The notes beneath the pieces were generated by a model that did not search any database, was not told the DNA's origin, and worked only from the letters and a program-made list of their open reading frames with translations. A stretch of 64,000 nt of DNA, from contig CAJCCO010000120.1 of the NCBI GenBank assembly GCA_903960915.1, forward strand, positions 62,001-126,000, written 5' to 3'. The stretch's first letter is position 1. Every line of letters begins with the position of its first letter. The position numbers were made by a program, and so were the translations under genes. Shown in pieces: positions 25,543-34,419 of this stretch. This stretch comes from an uncultured beta proteobacterium. Lineage in GTDB: Bacteria; Pseudomonadota; Gammaproteobacteria; Burkholderiales; Burkholderiaceae_C.

Positions 25543-26697
25543 TTATTTGGCGACGTCAACAGCACTCCAGTCGCGGTACAAGGTTGAGACTTGGTCCATG
25601 GCGCGTGCGTCGTTGGAAAAAACAACCAGCATCCGGTTGTTGTTTGGATTCCAGGCAAGTCTCTGACCGGCGTAACCAGCGGCCCAGTAGGATTTGGGAG
25701 CTAGCTTGTCTTCTGTCCATATAAAGTAGCCATAGCCCAAATGAGCTGTTGGCGTTGTTTTTACTTGGATTTGCGTTTTGCTGGCTTCTCGTATGTAGTC
25801 TCCCAGACAGCCCTCGGACTTTTGCTTCTGGTTCACCCAAACGGCAAACCGAATCCAATCCTCTGCAAACATGCGAATGCCGGCATCTGAGTTACCAAAG
25901 CCCAACCTGTCCTGGGCAATGATGGCCGGTCGTTTAATGCCAGCAGGAAGCAAAACAGATTGCTCAACCCACTGTGCGAAATTCATTTGGGTGGACCTGT
26001 TCAAGATGACGCCCAACAGCAAAGGGTCCGTGCTCTTGTATTCAAACTTTGCGCCGGCTTTGGCCGAGTCGCCAAAAACGGTTTTGGGGTAAGCGGCAAC
26101 CTTTTCACGCTTCAGCACATCGAGCATGCTCAAGCTGCCGGCGTTCAACGCATTCTCTTCCTCTGCCTTGTAGATTCGCGAGTCTGGATAGCCGCCCCAC
26201 ACACCCGAGCTCATCGTCAGGAGATCCTTGACCGTTGAATTGCCAAGATCCGTGCCATTTAGCTCGGGGACAAATTCTGTGACCAATGTTTTGAGCGTGA
26301 TTTTTTTATCACAAATGGCGGCACCAACGGCCAGAGACGTGACCGTTTTGCCCATGCTCATACTGAAGAGTCGGCGGTTTTCTGGAAGTGGTGTTTTGGC
26401 GGCTGACCAGACAAGGTCGCTGCCATCCATCAGAGCCATGAACTTGGTCGAGGAGCTCTGAAGAATGTCCTGAGCACGCTTGATCAGCACGGCCTCAGGG
26501 TTGGTCGGGGCTCTGGCCTTGAGTTCAAGTGGCGTTGGCGAAACGTCAGTCTTGTGATGCCATTCGCGCCCGTTGCTTAAAAGCCATTGATCGGGTGCAC
26601 TGGGCTCACCGCTGGGAGTGGTGGGCATCTGGGCCATCACATGGCTAGAAAAAGCCAGCGCGGACCACAACCACAACAGTACATGCATCTTTTTCAT
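25543..26697 (-). CDS. Exported serine hydrolase, beta-lactamase class C-like
   Basis: 384 residues. Signal peptide MKKMHVLLWLWSALAFSSHVMA. The catalytic S-x-x-K is in FSMSMGKTVTS, a Tyr-x-Ser/Asn-like element occurs in FEYKSTDPLLLG, and the C-terminal HLGYGYFIW / AGYAGQRL region corresponds to the class C-like fold. Such proteins are usually esterases, peptidases or of unknown substrate rather than antibiotic beta-lactamases. Start chosen at 26697 to open the signal peptide. GC is lower than in core genes, and a tentative element boundary lies at its 3' end. Confidence 0.88.
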   Translation of the reverse strand: MKKMHVLLWLWSALAFSSHVMAQMPTTPSGEPSAPDQWLLSNGREWHHKTDVSPTPLELKARAPTNPEAVLIKRAQDILQSSSTKFMALMDGSDLVWSAAKTPLPENRRLFSMSMGKTVTSLAVGAAICDKKITLKTLVTEFVPELNGTDLGNSTVKDLLTMSSGVWGGYPDSRIYKAEEENALNAGSLSMLDVLKREKVAAYPKTVFGDSAKAGAKFEYKSTDPLLLGVILNRSTQMNFAQWVEQSVLLPAGIKRPAIIAQDRLGFGNSDAGIRMFAEDWIRFAVWVNQKQKSEGCLGDYIREASKTQIQVKTTPTAHLGYGYFIWTEDKLAPKSYWAAGYAGQRLAWNPNNNRMLVVFSNDARAMDQVSTLYRDWSAVDVAK

Positions 26698-26794
26698 TCT
26701 GTGGCATTCCCCCAAACCTCTAGACATATTTCAGCTTCCAGTTTGAATCTACTCAAATCCGGGGCGACGTCGGCCCATGAACGACTGCCCCGCC

Positions 26795-27319
26795 TCAGCT
26801 CCAAAACCCGCGCGGTGCAAGTGGCGCCCGTTTGGCTCGAATGGCGTTCATGAAAAGGCAAGCAATGATGGCCAGGCGCAGGACGAAAAATAGAATGGCC
26901 GAGGGCGATGTGGGGTCCTTCATGAGGCCGTAGACGCTGAATAAGTCGACTGCCCAGCCAAAGATCGCCATGGTCAGGATCACCATGGCGACGCGCTCAA
27001 AGTACCAGTCACGCACGTAGCTCAGCACATAAACCGCGCTGGCCAGCAACACATACAGGCCGCGGTACTGAAAATACGTTGCCAGGTCGTGCATGCCCGG
27101 TTGCACGTTGAAACTGTCACCCACGGTGGCCGAGAAAAATACCAGCCTGATGATCAGGGTCAGCATCGCCACGGTCAAAAAAATATGGCGGTAGCGAAAC
27201 CCTTTGTCTGCCCCTTGGAGCAATTTTCTCTCTTGGGGTGTGAGCAACCCGTCCATATCTGCGTCGCTGATAGGGCGCCGGGCTGGCGTGGAAGGCTCTT
27301 GCTGAACGGGTTTTTTCAT
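26795..27319 (-). CDS. Four-helix membrane protein, paralogue A
   Basis: 174 residues. A polar N-terminal part contains LTPQERKLLQGADKGFRYR, followed by about four hydrophobic segments, with the loop YVRDWYFERVAMVILT, and a C-terminal NAIRAKRAPLAPRGFW. The same landmarks occur in the next gene upstream, so the two are paralogues from a tandem duplication. I do not recognise a named family. It ends the three-gene unit with the MinD/FlhG-like ATPase. Possible membrane partners of that ATPase, by context only. Confidence 0.75.
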   Translation of the reverse strand: MKKPVQQEPSTPARRPISDADMDGLLTPQERKLLQGADKGFRYRHIFLTVAMLTLIIRLVFFSATVGDSFNVQPGMHDLATYFQYRGLYVLLASAVYVLSYVRDWYFERVAMVILTMAIFGWAVDLFSVYGLMKDPTSPSAILFFVLRLAIIACLFMNAIRAKRAPLAPRGFWS

Positions 27320-27336
27320 ACCAGCGACTTGGAATA

Positions 27337-27900
27337 TTAATTAAGCCAGCGCCAAAAAGCACGGGGCGCAGGCGGGGCCCGGTTGGCATGAATGGCGTTC
27401 ATGAACAGGCAGTAAATAATCAGCAACCGCAAGAGCAAAAAAACCACCACCAGCGGGGGTATTGGGCCCAGTGCAAAGCCCAACACATTGAAAAAATCCA
27501 TGAACAAGCTCGAAAGGGCCAGTGCAAAGGTGATCAGCGCGACCCGCTCAAAGTACCAGTCGCGCCAATAGCTAAAGTAGTAAACGACTAAAACGCTCAG
27601 TACCAAATAACCACGAAAGGGCAGCACAGGCGCGAGCTTGTTGGCCCCGTTTTCAAATTGGAGTTTGCTGTAGATGAAGCCCGGGAAAATCAGCATCCAA
27701 ACGATGAACACCAACAAGGCGACAAGCATGAAGTTCATGCGCCATTTGAAGCCGGGGTCTACCCCCTGGCGTTGGTTTCTCTCTTGGTGGGTGAGCAGCA
27801 TCTCCAACTCTTGCTCGCTGATCAGAGGCCCCGCGCCAGCTTTTTCGCTCAAGTGAGCCGGCAACTGGGTAGGGGTGTGCTGTGGTGCAGGGGTTCGCAT
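27337..27900 (-). CDS. Four-helix membrane protein, paralogue B
   Basis: 187 residues. N-terminal Thr/Pro/Gln-rich tail, then LTHQERNQRQGVDPGFKWRMNF, about four transmembrane segments including the loop YWRDWYFERVALITFA, and C-terminal MNAIHANRAPPAPRAFWRW. It corresponds segment by segment to paralogue A, 17 bp downstream. The ATG overlaps the ATPase stop (TGATG), indicating translational coupling. Function unknown. Confidence 0.75.
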   Translation of the reverse strand: MRTPAPQHTPTQLPAHLSEKAGAGPLISEQELEMLLTHQERNQRQGVDPGFKWRMNFMLVALLVFIVWMLIFPGFIYSKLQFENGANKLAPVLPFRGYLVLSVLVVYYFSYWRDWYFERVALITFALALSSLFMDFFNVLGFALGPIPPLVVVFLLLRLLIIYCLFMNAIHANRAPPAPRAFWRWLN

Positions 27901-28724
27901 CAATGCAATAAAGTGGCACGCACTGGACGCATTTGTCGGTCATTGAAAAACTGCACGTTGCCCGACATCTCTTGCAATGGCGTCAATTCGGTCACCGCAT
28001 GCGCCAGCAGGCCAAAGTCTTTTGCGGCCCGGCTGGTGCGGGCGTAGGTCATCAAGGGCTCCAAGTGCTTGTGGGCCTCTTCCACCCGGGGGTCATGCTC
28101 AATGGTGCCGACATAGTGAACAGTGCGGGGTAAAAACTGGGCACACACCCGGTTTATTTTGTGGAACAGCAGCTGCCCGTCCAACTGGCTTTTCATCGCA
28201 TTGGGTACGAGGTAGATTTCGTCAAGCCCGTAGTCCTCTGTCAATACCTTGATGGTGCCGTAGGCGTCGGCAATGGATGAGGGGTCGTTGCGCGTAACGA
28301 TCAGGCGCCGATGGCTGGCCGCCATGAAGCTCAGCACCGCAGGCGAAATGCCCGCAGCCATGTCGACGATCAAGTAGTCAATCGTTTCATCCAGGTCGCT
28401 GAAGGCCTGCACAATTTTCAAGGCGTCTACCGCGGTCAAGGCGGCCAATTGCTGGTTGCCTGAAGCCCCGGGAATCAGGCGCAAGCCTTGTGGCGTGGTG
28501 ATCGCAATCTCGGCCAGCGTTTTTTCGCCGCGTAAAAAATGGCTTAGGTTGAACGGGCAATGGCAGCCCAACAAGATAGGGGCGTTGGCCAGGCCGAGGT
28601 CGGCATCAAACAACATCACGCGGTAGCCGCTTTCTTGCAAGGCCAGGGCCAAATTGACTGCCACCGTGGTCTTGCCAGCACCGCCTTTACCGCTGGCGAT
28701 ACCAATAACTTCAGTGTGTTGCAT
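27900..28724 (-). CDS. MinD/ParA-family ATPase, FlhG-like
   Basis: 274 residues. The deviant Walker A is in ASGKGGAGKTTVAVNLALAL, switch I/Walker A' contacts in FDADLGLANAPILLG, and Walker B-like IDYLIVDMAAGI. The GLANAPILLG and ISPAVLSFMAASHRRLIVTRNDPSSIADAYGTIKVL segments are closer to FlhG/FleN and YlxH than to MinD. The rest of a flagellar or min operon is absent. It is coupled to two membrane proteins and lies beside pilin and pilus-ATPase genes, so a role in polar placement of an envelope machine is a reasonable inference. Confidence 0.85.
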   Translation of the reverse strand: MQHTEVIGIASGKGGAGKTTVAVNLALALQESGYRVMLFDADLGLANAPILLGCHCPFNLSHFLRGEKTLAEIAITTPQGLRLIPGASGNQQLAALTAVDALKIVQAFSDLDETIDYLIVDMAAGISPAVLSFMAASHRRLIVTRNDPSSIADAYGTIKVLTEDYGLDEIYLVPNAMKSQLDGQLLFHKINRVCAQFLPRTVHYVGTIEHDPRVEEAHKHLEPLMTYARTSRAAKDFGLLAHAVTELTPLQEMSGNVQFFNDRQMRPVRATLLH

Positions 28725-28880
28725 ACACGATTTTTCCAACAACTTTAGATATAAAGAATTTTAACTTCTGCGGATTTTATACAAGTAATGTCTACATTGC
28801 TCAACGCATTTTTATTAAAGAATCATAAATAGGGGCGGCAGAATTTTTATAACAATACGCACGCATTATTTTCAATATTT

Positions 28881-30410
28881 TTACTTGGTAAATTTTTGAA
28901 AGCTATCTGGATAAGACGCCTGATACCGCAGCAGGTAATAGGCGGATTCATCTTGACGACCCAGCAAGCGCTGGCTGGCAATCAGCTTTTCAAGCACCGA
29001 GGCTTCGGGCGAAAAATGCAATAACTCCAGGCCGCGCGCACGCACGGACGCGGCATTGTCTGGGGTCAAGGTCACCATGGCGAAGTCGGCAAACTTGAGT
29101 TGGTCCTGAAAGAACACCAGGCCTTGCACCGCCTCCAGTGGTTTGTCACGAAAAGCCGGCAAGCGCACCGCGGGCTGCAGGTAAATCTGGCTCACGCGCA
29201 CGTAATCCCAGCCCACCCAGGTGGTCATGGCCAGCAAGCACCCCGCCAACAGACCCCGCGCAGCAGGTGCCAGGGGCTGGATGACGCCGCCAAACAAAGG
29301 CCGAGCACGAAAAGGTTGTACACGGGTTTGAACCGCCCCGGGGGTAAGGGCTAACAGCAACACACTCAAGACCACCGCCAGTTGAAACGGGCCGTACCAC
29401 AGCGGGTACTCCAGCAGGCTGTGCAGGCCAATCACTGCCAGCACCGACCAAGCCATTTGTCGCGTGGCATTGGCTTCACGCCAGGGTTGGCCACGCCACA
29501 CCAGCATCAGCACCAGCGCGCAAATCAGCAAGGCCAGCGGCAAGCCCAGTTCCACCGCCAGGTGCAAGGGCAGGTTGTGGGCGTTGTCCAGCAGGTCATT
29601 GAATCGCGCACCGGGGTAGACCGTGATGAAGTGGGCAAAGTCCAGCTCGCCCCAGCCCCAGCCAAGCCAGGGTTTTTGCGCAATGAGGTGCAGCACATTG
29701 CCCCACAGCACCACGCGGCTGTAAGAGGATTCGGCGGGCTCTTGAAAGCGGGACAAAATGCCCCGCTCCTGCCCCAGCAGCAGCGGCAAAACCAGCGCAG
29801 CCACCACATAGGCCAACGCAGCCACTAGCAGCACGCGGCGCACTGGCGCACTGCGCCAACCTCCCCACCACAGGTACAGCACCAGCAAGAACAACAACTG
29901 CAGCAAGCCCGCACGCGAGGCACTCACAGCCAAACCCGTGCCCAGCAGCACAGCCAAGGCCACCGGTACCCATGGGGTACGCTGTAAAAAAACGGCAAAA
30001 CGAGAAAAGGGGCTGCCCGAAGGCCCCGTGCTTTGCCACCACAGCAGGGCCGCCAAACCGATGCTGCTCAAGGTGGCAAACTGGTTACGCTGACGCAAAT
30101 TGGCAAAGGCCTCGCCCGGCTGCGCGTAGTTGACCCACGGCGCCAGCGCCGCGCTGAAGCCGAAATACTGCAACAAGCCCAGCACGCCACTGAGCGCCGC
30201 GGCTATCAACCAGGCGCGGGCCGAGACGGTGGCCAAATCCAGCGGGTCGCGCTGCCAGGCAAATACCGCCAACACCAAGGCTGCGCACGCTGCGGTCAAC
30301 AGACTTTGTGCGGCCGAAGACGTTGGGCCAAATGTCAGGGGATTGAGCCAGGGCAGGGCCAGGGCAAGCACCACCCAGGTGGTTTTTAAGCGGGGCAGAA
30401 AAAATTGCAT
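28881..30410 (-). CDS. PglL/Wzy-type O-antigen ligase-like membrane protein (probable pilin O-oligosaccharyltransferase)
   Basis: 509 residues with 11 or more hydrophobic segments. The Wzy_C signature region is seen with FANLRQRNQFATLSSIGLAAL (PglL_A-type RQRNQ motif), then the periplasmic loop PGARFNDLLDNAHNLPLHLAVELGL with the conserved H-N-x-x-L. A soluble C-terminal region of about 110 residues follows. PglL proteins transfer glycans from a lipid carrier to serine residues of pilins; the pilin gene is directly upstream on the same strand. Start at 30410 was chosen because upstream in-frame starts fall in the pilin terminator region. Confidence 0.9.
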   Translation of the reverse strand: MQFFLPRLKTTWVVLALALPWLNPLTFGPTSSAAQSLLTAACAALVLAVFAWQRDPLDLATVSARAWLIAAALSGVLGLLQYFGFSAALAPWVNYAQPGEAFANLRQRNQFATLSSIGLAALLWWQSTGPSGSPFSRFAVFLQRTPWVPVALAVLLGTGLAVSASRAGLLQLLFLLVLYLWWGGWRSAPVRRVLLVAALAYVVAALVLPLLLGQERGILSRFQEPAESSYSRVVLWGNVLHLIAQKPWLGWGWGELDFAHFITVYPGARFNDLLDNAHNLPLHLAVELGLPLALLICALVLMLVWRGQPWREANATRQMAWSVLAVIGLHSLLEYPLWYGPFQLAVVLSVLLLALTPGAVQTRVQPFRARPLFGGVIQPLAPAARGLLAGCLLAMTTWVGWDYVRVSQIYLQPAVRLPAFRDKPLEAVQGLVFFQDQLKFADFAMVTLTPDNAASVRARGLELLHFSPEASVLEKLIASQRLLGRQDESAYYLLRYQASYPDSFQKFTK

Positions 30411-30486
30411 GGGCGGTATTTGACCATGCGCCGTGGCTTGGCCAAAGGGTGGGTTGAAGGTGCGCTGGAGAGGTGACAGCGCCAAT

Positions 30487-30510
30487 AAAAAAAGCACCCG
30501 GAGGGGTGCT
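30487..30510 (-). terminator. Rho-independent terminator of the pilin gene
   Basis: On the - strand AGCACCC-CTCC-GGGTGCT is followed by seven T. It lies 44 bp after the pilin stop and before the O-ligase gene, so pilin mRNA can end here at high level while some transcription continues. Confidence 0.85.
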
Positions 30511-30553
30511 TTTGCATAACTATCTCTCAGCAGGTGTTATGGCCTCGAGGTCA

Positions 30554-30985
30554 TTATTTGCAGTATTTATCAACGCACGTACCACTAACTTTCCAGCTAA
30601 TTTTTCCGTCGGCATAGATTGGCGTCAATGTATAGGTTTCACCATTCAAACCACTGGCCGCCGCTGCCGAAGTGCCCACTGCGGTCGCAGTAATGATGCC
30701 ATTTGTAGTCGTTAATGTAGATAAATAACCGGTAGCAGCGGAGTTTGCAGGTACGCCATTGGTAGTCGCAGTGCAATTGTCTACAGCCCCCTGGTCCTGA
30801 GCGCACAGCTCTACGGCAACCTTCACCACGGAGGTGGCCAAAATCACTTCAGAGAACTTGGCTTTGGAGGCATAGGTTTGGTAGGCTGGCAAAGCCACCG
30901 TCGCCAAAATGCCCACGATGGCAATCACAATCATCAGCTCAATCAGGGTAAAACCCTTTTGCATAGTTTTCGCATAATTCTTCAT
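30554..30985 (-). CDS. pilA: Type IV pilin (PilA-like major pilin)
   Basis: 143 residues. The leader [11 protein letters not shown] is cleaved before the N-methylated Phe of [25 protein letters not shown], the class IVa hallmark with Glu at +5. The C-terminal part is Thr/Ser/Ala-rich, suiting O-glycosylation, and holds four cysteines: a pair at [11 protein letters not shown] and a C-terminal pair CVDKYC that would close the D-region loop. AAGGGAG lies 6 bases before the ATG. It is followed by a terminator and then a PglL-type ligase. Confidence 0.93.
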   Translation of the reverse strand: MKNYAKTMQKGFTLIELMIVIAIVGILATVALPAYQTYASKAKFSEVILATSVVKVAVELCAQDQGAVDNCTATTNGVPANSAATGYLSTLTTTNGIITATAVGTSAAAASGLNGETYTLTPIYADGKISWKVSGTCVDKYCK

Positions 30986-31124
30986 CGTTTACTCCCTTGG
31001 ATTAAAGAAACCAAAGACTCGGCACACCCCTCATCGGTGCTCGTGCCAAGCCTCCCTAAACAGCTCCGACCTTACCGTGGCTGGACCCTCCGCGCAACGT
31101 ATAAATATTTTGCTAACGCTACGC

Positions 31125-33536
31125 TTATTGAATGCACACCAGACGCACCATTTTCAGATCGGTCAGGCCCTGAAGCACCTTGTCCATGCCGTCCATTTTC
31201 AAGGTGTGCATGCCACGGTCCAGCGCGGTGGCCAGGAGGTCTGCCACACGGGCGTGGGTATGAATTTGTCGTTTGATCTCGTCGTCGGCAATCAACAGTT
31301 CATGCAGCGCCAAGCGGCCTTTGTAGCCTGAGTGGTTGCAGCGCGCGCACCCCTTTGCGCGGTAGAGCTGCAGCACGCGCGCCGGCTCATCGGGCTGGTG
31401 GGGGTCTGGTTGGCCGTACTGCGCGGTCCAGCTTTGCAGCAGTCGTTCAGACTCGCCTGGGGCATCCAGCTGCCAGGGCGCGCTGTGGCGCAGATCGTCG
31501 GCGTACTCGGCCACAAAGCGCTGCAACTCTGCCGCATCGGGGGTGTAGGCTTCTTTGCAAATGCAGAGTTTTTTGGTCAGGCGCTGGGCCAGAACGCCCA
31601 CCAGCGCATCGGCAAAATTGAAGGGGTCCATGCCCATGTCAAGCAAGCGGGTGATGGACTCTGCGGCAGAGTTGGTGTGCAGGGTTGAAAAAACCAGATG
31701 GCCAGTGAGCGAGGCCTCGATGCCCATGGCCACGGTTTCCCGGTCGCGCGATTCCCCCACCATGATGATGTCGGGGTCGGCGCGCAAGAAGGCGCGCATG
31801 ACCAGCGCAAAGTCAATGCCGGCTTTGCGGTTGATTTGCACTTGGCGCAAGCCTTTTTGCGTGATCTCCACGGGGTCTTCTACCGTCCAGATTTTGGTGT
31901 CCGGGTTGTTGAGGTGTTTCAAAATGGCGTGCAGCGTGGTGGTCTTGCCTGAGCCGGTGGGGCCGCACACATAAAACAGGCCGTAGGGTTGGGTGACGGT
32001 CTGCACAAGCCGTGCCTGATTCAGCGGGTTCAGACCGATTTGGTCCAGCGGCAGGGATTCGCCAGCAACCAGGAGACGCATCACCACATCTTCCAGCCCG
32101 CCGGCCGTGGGAATGGTGGCCACGCGTAATTCAATGTCGAGTGGGCCGTATTTTTTGAACCTGATCTTGCCGTCTTGCGGCTTTCGGCGCTCGGAGATGT
32201 CCAGGTCGCACATGATTTTCAGGCGTGTGACCAACGGTTGGCGAAATGGCGCAGGCACTTCGGCATACGCCACCAGAGTGCCGTCAATGCGAAAGCGAAT
32301 ACCGGTTTTAGACCTGCCGGGCATCGGCTCAATGTGAATGTCGGAGGCGCCCTGCTCGTAGGCGTCCACAATGATTTTGTTGACCAGGCGCACCAGCTCA
32401 TTGGAGGAAGCAGCGGACTCAATGAGGTCCTGGCTTTCTTCCAACACCTGCGCGTCCATGGTGGAGAGCAGGGTGTCCACCGTGCCAGCTTGCTGATCTG
32501 GGCTGAAAAATTGCGCCAGCGTTTGCTTGAACTCGGCGTGCGTGGTCACTCGGTACACCGTGTGCTGGTGGGCGGGGTAAATTTGCATCACCGCACGGGA
32601 CTCGCGCACGGCGACCGGGTCCAGACACATGACCACCAGACCCTCTGCCGAGTGCGCCAGCGGCAGCCAGCCCTGCTGCGCCATGAATTCGCGTTTGGCC
32701 AATGCGTGCAAGTCGTCTGAGCGCAGGCGCCCCGCCTTGAACGGCTCGTACGGCACGCCGAAGAAACTGGCCAGGCACAGGCCAATTTGCACCAGCTGCA
32801 GTTGAAAGTTTTCTACCAGCAAGTCTTGCATGGGGCGCCGCTCGCGGCTGGCTGCTTCATGGCACTGGGCCAACTCGGCCGATGTCAGACAGCCGTGCTG
32901 CACCAGGCTGGCGTATTTGTTGGCCTTGGGCGCAGCCTGCTCGGCAGATGTCGGCAGGGCCAAGGGCTGCACCGGGGCCGTGACCAGGTTACACAAGGCC
33001 TGGCTCAAGGGCACCAGCGCGCTTGCGGCCTGGTCGCTAAAAGGCTGTCCGTCTTTTTGATTGATGAGTTGCAACACCCCATGCCATTGCCCACCCTGGC
33101 GCAAGGGGGTCACCAGCATCTGTCGGGTGCGGTAGCCCGAGCGCATGTCCACCGCGCCTAGAAAGCGCAGGTCCGGGTGAATTTTTTTCAAGGCCCGGGT
33201 GTCGTACACATTGGCCAGGTTAAGCGTTTGCTGCGTCTGGGCCACGTAACCGGCCAGGCTTTGGGGGGTGACGGGCAAGCGAATGGGGCCGTGGCCGTCC
33301 AGCCCGGTCTTGATTCTGGACACCAGGGATTTGCGGTCTGCACTCGGCAGGTACAAGCTCAGGCGGTCTGCACCGAACACCTCGCAAATAGACTGGCAAT
33401 GCGCGGGTGTGAGTTGCTCCAGACGGGTGCAGGCCTGGAGCTGTGCCAGCAGCAGTTGCAGTGCTGGCGAGTCGACACGGTCGGGGGTTGTGCTGGACAT
33501 GGCCGTGTCACTGTTTTTTGAGGTCTGCGGCATCAT
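31125..33536 (-). CDS. GAF domain-GspE/PilB type secretion/pilus ATPase
   Basis: 803 residues. Residues about 25-190 form a GAF-like domain (SICEVFGADRLSLYL, MLVTPLRQGGQWHGVLQLINQ). Residues 215-370 match the GspE/PilB N-terminal domain. The hexameric ATPase follows: SDIHIEPMPG, Walker A GPTGSGKTTT, Asp box, DPVEI, RADPDIIMVGE, and HTNSA. A tetracysteine-type zinc site includes CARCNHSGYKGR and the partly altered CICKEA. Type IV pilus assembly is favoured by the adjacent pilin. The N-terminal GAF fusion is unusual for PilB and could tie extension to a ligand. No pilC or pilD is in the window. Confidence 0.88.
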   Translation of the reverse strand: MMPQTSKNSDTAMSSTTPDRVDSPALQLLLAQLQACTRLEQLTPAHCQSICEVFGADRLSLYLPSADRKSLVSRIKTGLDGHGPIRLPVTPQSLAGYVAQTQQTLNLANVYDTRALKKIHPDLRFLGAVDMRSGYRTRQMLVTPLRQGGQWHGVLQLINQKDGQPFSDQAASALVPLSQALCNLVTAPVQPLALPTSAEQAAPKANKYASLVQHGCLTSAELAQCHEAASRERRPMQDLLVENFQLQLVQIGLCLASFFGVPYEPFKAGRLRSDDLHALAKREFMAQQGWLPLAHSAEGLVVMCLDPVAVRESRAVMQIYPAHQHTVYRVTTHAEFKQTLAQFFSPDQQAGTVDTLLSTMDAQVLEESQDLIESAASSNELVRLVNKIIVDAYEQGASDIHIEPMPGRSKTGIRFRIDGTLVAYAEVPAPFRQPLVTRLKIMCDLDISERRKPQDGKIRFKKYGPLDIELRVATIPTAGGLEDVVMRLLVAGESLPLDQIGLNPLNQARLVQTVTQPYGLFYVCGPTGSGKTTTLHAILKHLNNPDTKIWTVEDPVEITQKGLRQVQINRKAGIDFALVMRAFLRADPDIIMVGESRDRETVAMGIEASLTGHLVFSTLHTNSAAESITRLLDMGMDPFNFADALVGVLAQRLTKKLCICKEAYTPDAAELQRFVAEYADDLRHSAPWQLDAPGESERLLQSWTAQYGQPDPHQPDEPARVLQLYRAKGCARCNHSGYKGRLALHELLIADDEIKRQIHTHARVADLLATALDRGMHTLKMDGMDKVLQGLTDLKMVRLVCIQ

Positions 33537-33585
33537 ATACCCCAGACCATGCGGCGCAACCGCCAGGGCTAGCTAGCGGGGTCTG

Positions 33586-34296
33586 TCAGTCGGCAGGTGT
33601 GGCGGGGGTGGCAGCCGCTCTGTGCTTCACCCAGCTGCCTAGCAGGAACACCAGCAAGGCGCCGGCAACGCCCAGGCTGTAGTTCCAAAGCGGCGTTTGC
33701 GGCAGATAGTCTTTGACTGCGGGATCACTGAGCGCCATGGTGCCTGCAATCCAGCCCAGCAACATACCCCCCAATGTGATGATGAGCGGAAAGCGGTCCA
33801 TTAACTTGAGCACCAACTGGCTGCCCCAGATGATGATGGGAATACTCACCAACAAGCCAAAGATGACCAAGGGCATCTGGTGGTTGGAGCCGGCCCCTGT
33901 GGCTGCGCCCGCGATGGCAATGACGTTGTCCACACTCATCACCAGGTCCGCCACGATAACGGTCTTGACGGCAGCCCAGAGTTTGTCGCTGCCCTGGATA
34001 TTGCTGTGCCCGTCATCGTCTGGCGCCAGCAGTTTCACGCCGATCCAAAGCAGAAGGACTGCACCCACCAGTTTCAGGTAAGGCACTTGCAACAAGGTCA
34101 GCGCAAAGGCAATCAGCACAACCCGCAACACAATGGCACCCGCGGTGCCCCACAAAATGCCCTTGGTGCGCAGGTGGGGCGGCAGTTGGCGGCACGCCAA
34201 GGCAATCACCACGGCATTGTCCCCGCCGAGCAAAATATCAATCATGATGATCTGCCCAACGGCAAGCCAAAATTGGGCGGTAATGAATTCTTCCAT
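33586..34296 (-). CDS. TerC family membrane protein (YjbE type)
   Basis: 236 residues, about seven transmembrane helices, with paired signatures IDILLGGDNAVVIALACRQLPPHLR and ADLVMSVDNVIAIAGAATG. It shares order and motifs with the riboswitch-controlled protein at 10.2 kb but is clearly diverged, and no yybP-ykoY elements are visible upstream, where a sucD terminator sits instead. Probable metal-ion exporter. Confidence 0.9.
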   Translation of the reverse strand: MEEFITAQFWLAVGQIIMIDILLGGDNAVVIALACRQLPPHLRTKGILWGTAGAIVLRVVLIAFALTLLQVPYLKLVGAVLLLWIGVKLLAPDDDGHSNIQGSDKLWAAVKTVIVADLVMSVDNVIAIAGAATGAGSNHQMPLVIFGLLVSIPIIIWGSQLVLKLMDRFPLIITLGGMLLGWIAGTMALSDPAVKDYLPQTPLWNYSLGVAGALLVFLLGSWVKHRAAATPATPAD

Positions 34297-34335
34297 GTGT
34301 GTCTCTCTTCAGCAGTCCAGGCAACTTATAAACAA

Positions 34336-34370
34336 CGAAGCCGGATTGTCCATCAGGAAATCCGGCTTCG
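34336..34370 (-). terminator. Terminator after sucCD
   Basis: An 11-bp perfect stem CGAAGCCGGAT/ATCCGGCTTCG with a 13-base loop is followed on the - strand by TTGTTTAT. It lies 50 bp after the sucD stop and about 40 bp before the terC paralogue start, isolating that gene from sucCD. Confidence 0.8.
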
Positions 34371-34419
34371 TATTGTGGCTAACCGCAATCAGCGGTTAAA
34401 CCTGGCAAGCACTAACGGC

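Noticed and set aside
25543..26697. Antibiotic resistance beta-lactamase
   Set aside because: Has S-x-x-K but lacks a clear KTG and close AmpC features; better described as a class C-like serine hydrolase of unknown substrate.
31021..31080. Sigma-54 promoter for pilA
   Set aside because: TTGGCAC is present on the - strand, but the -12 element TTGC is missing at the right distance.
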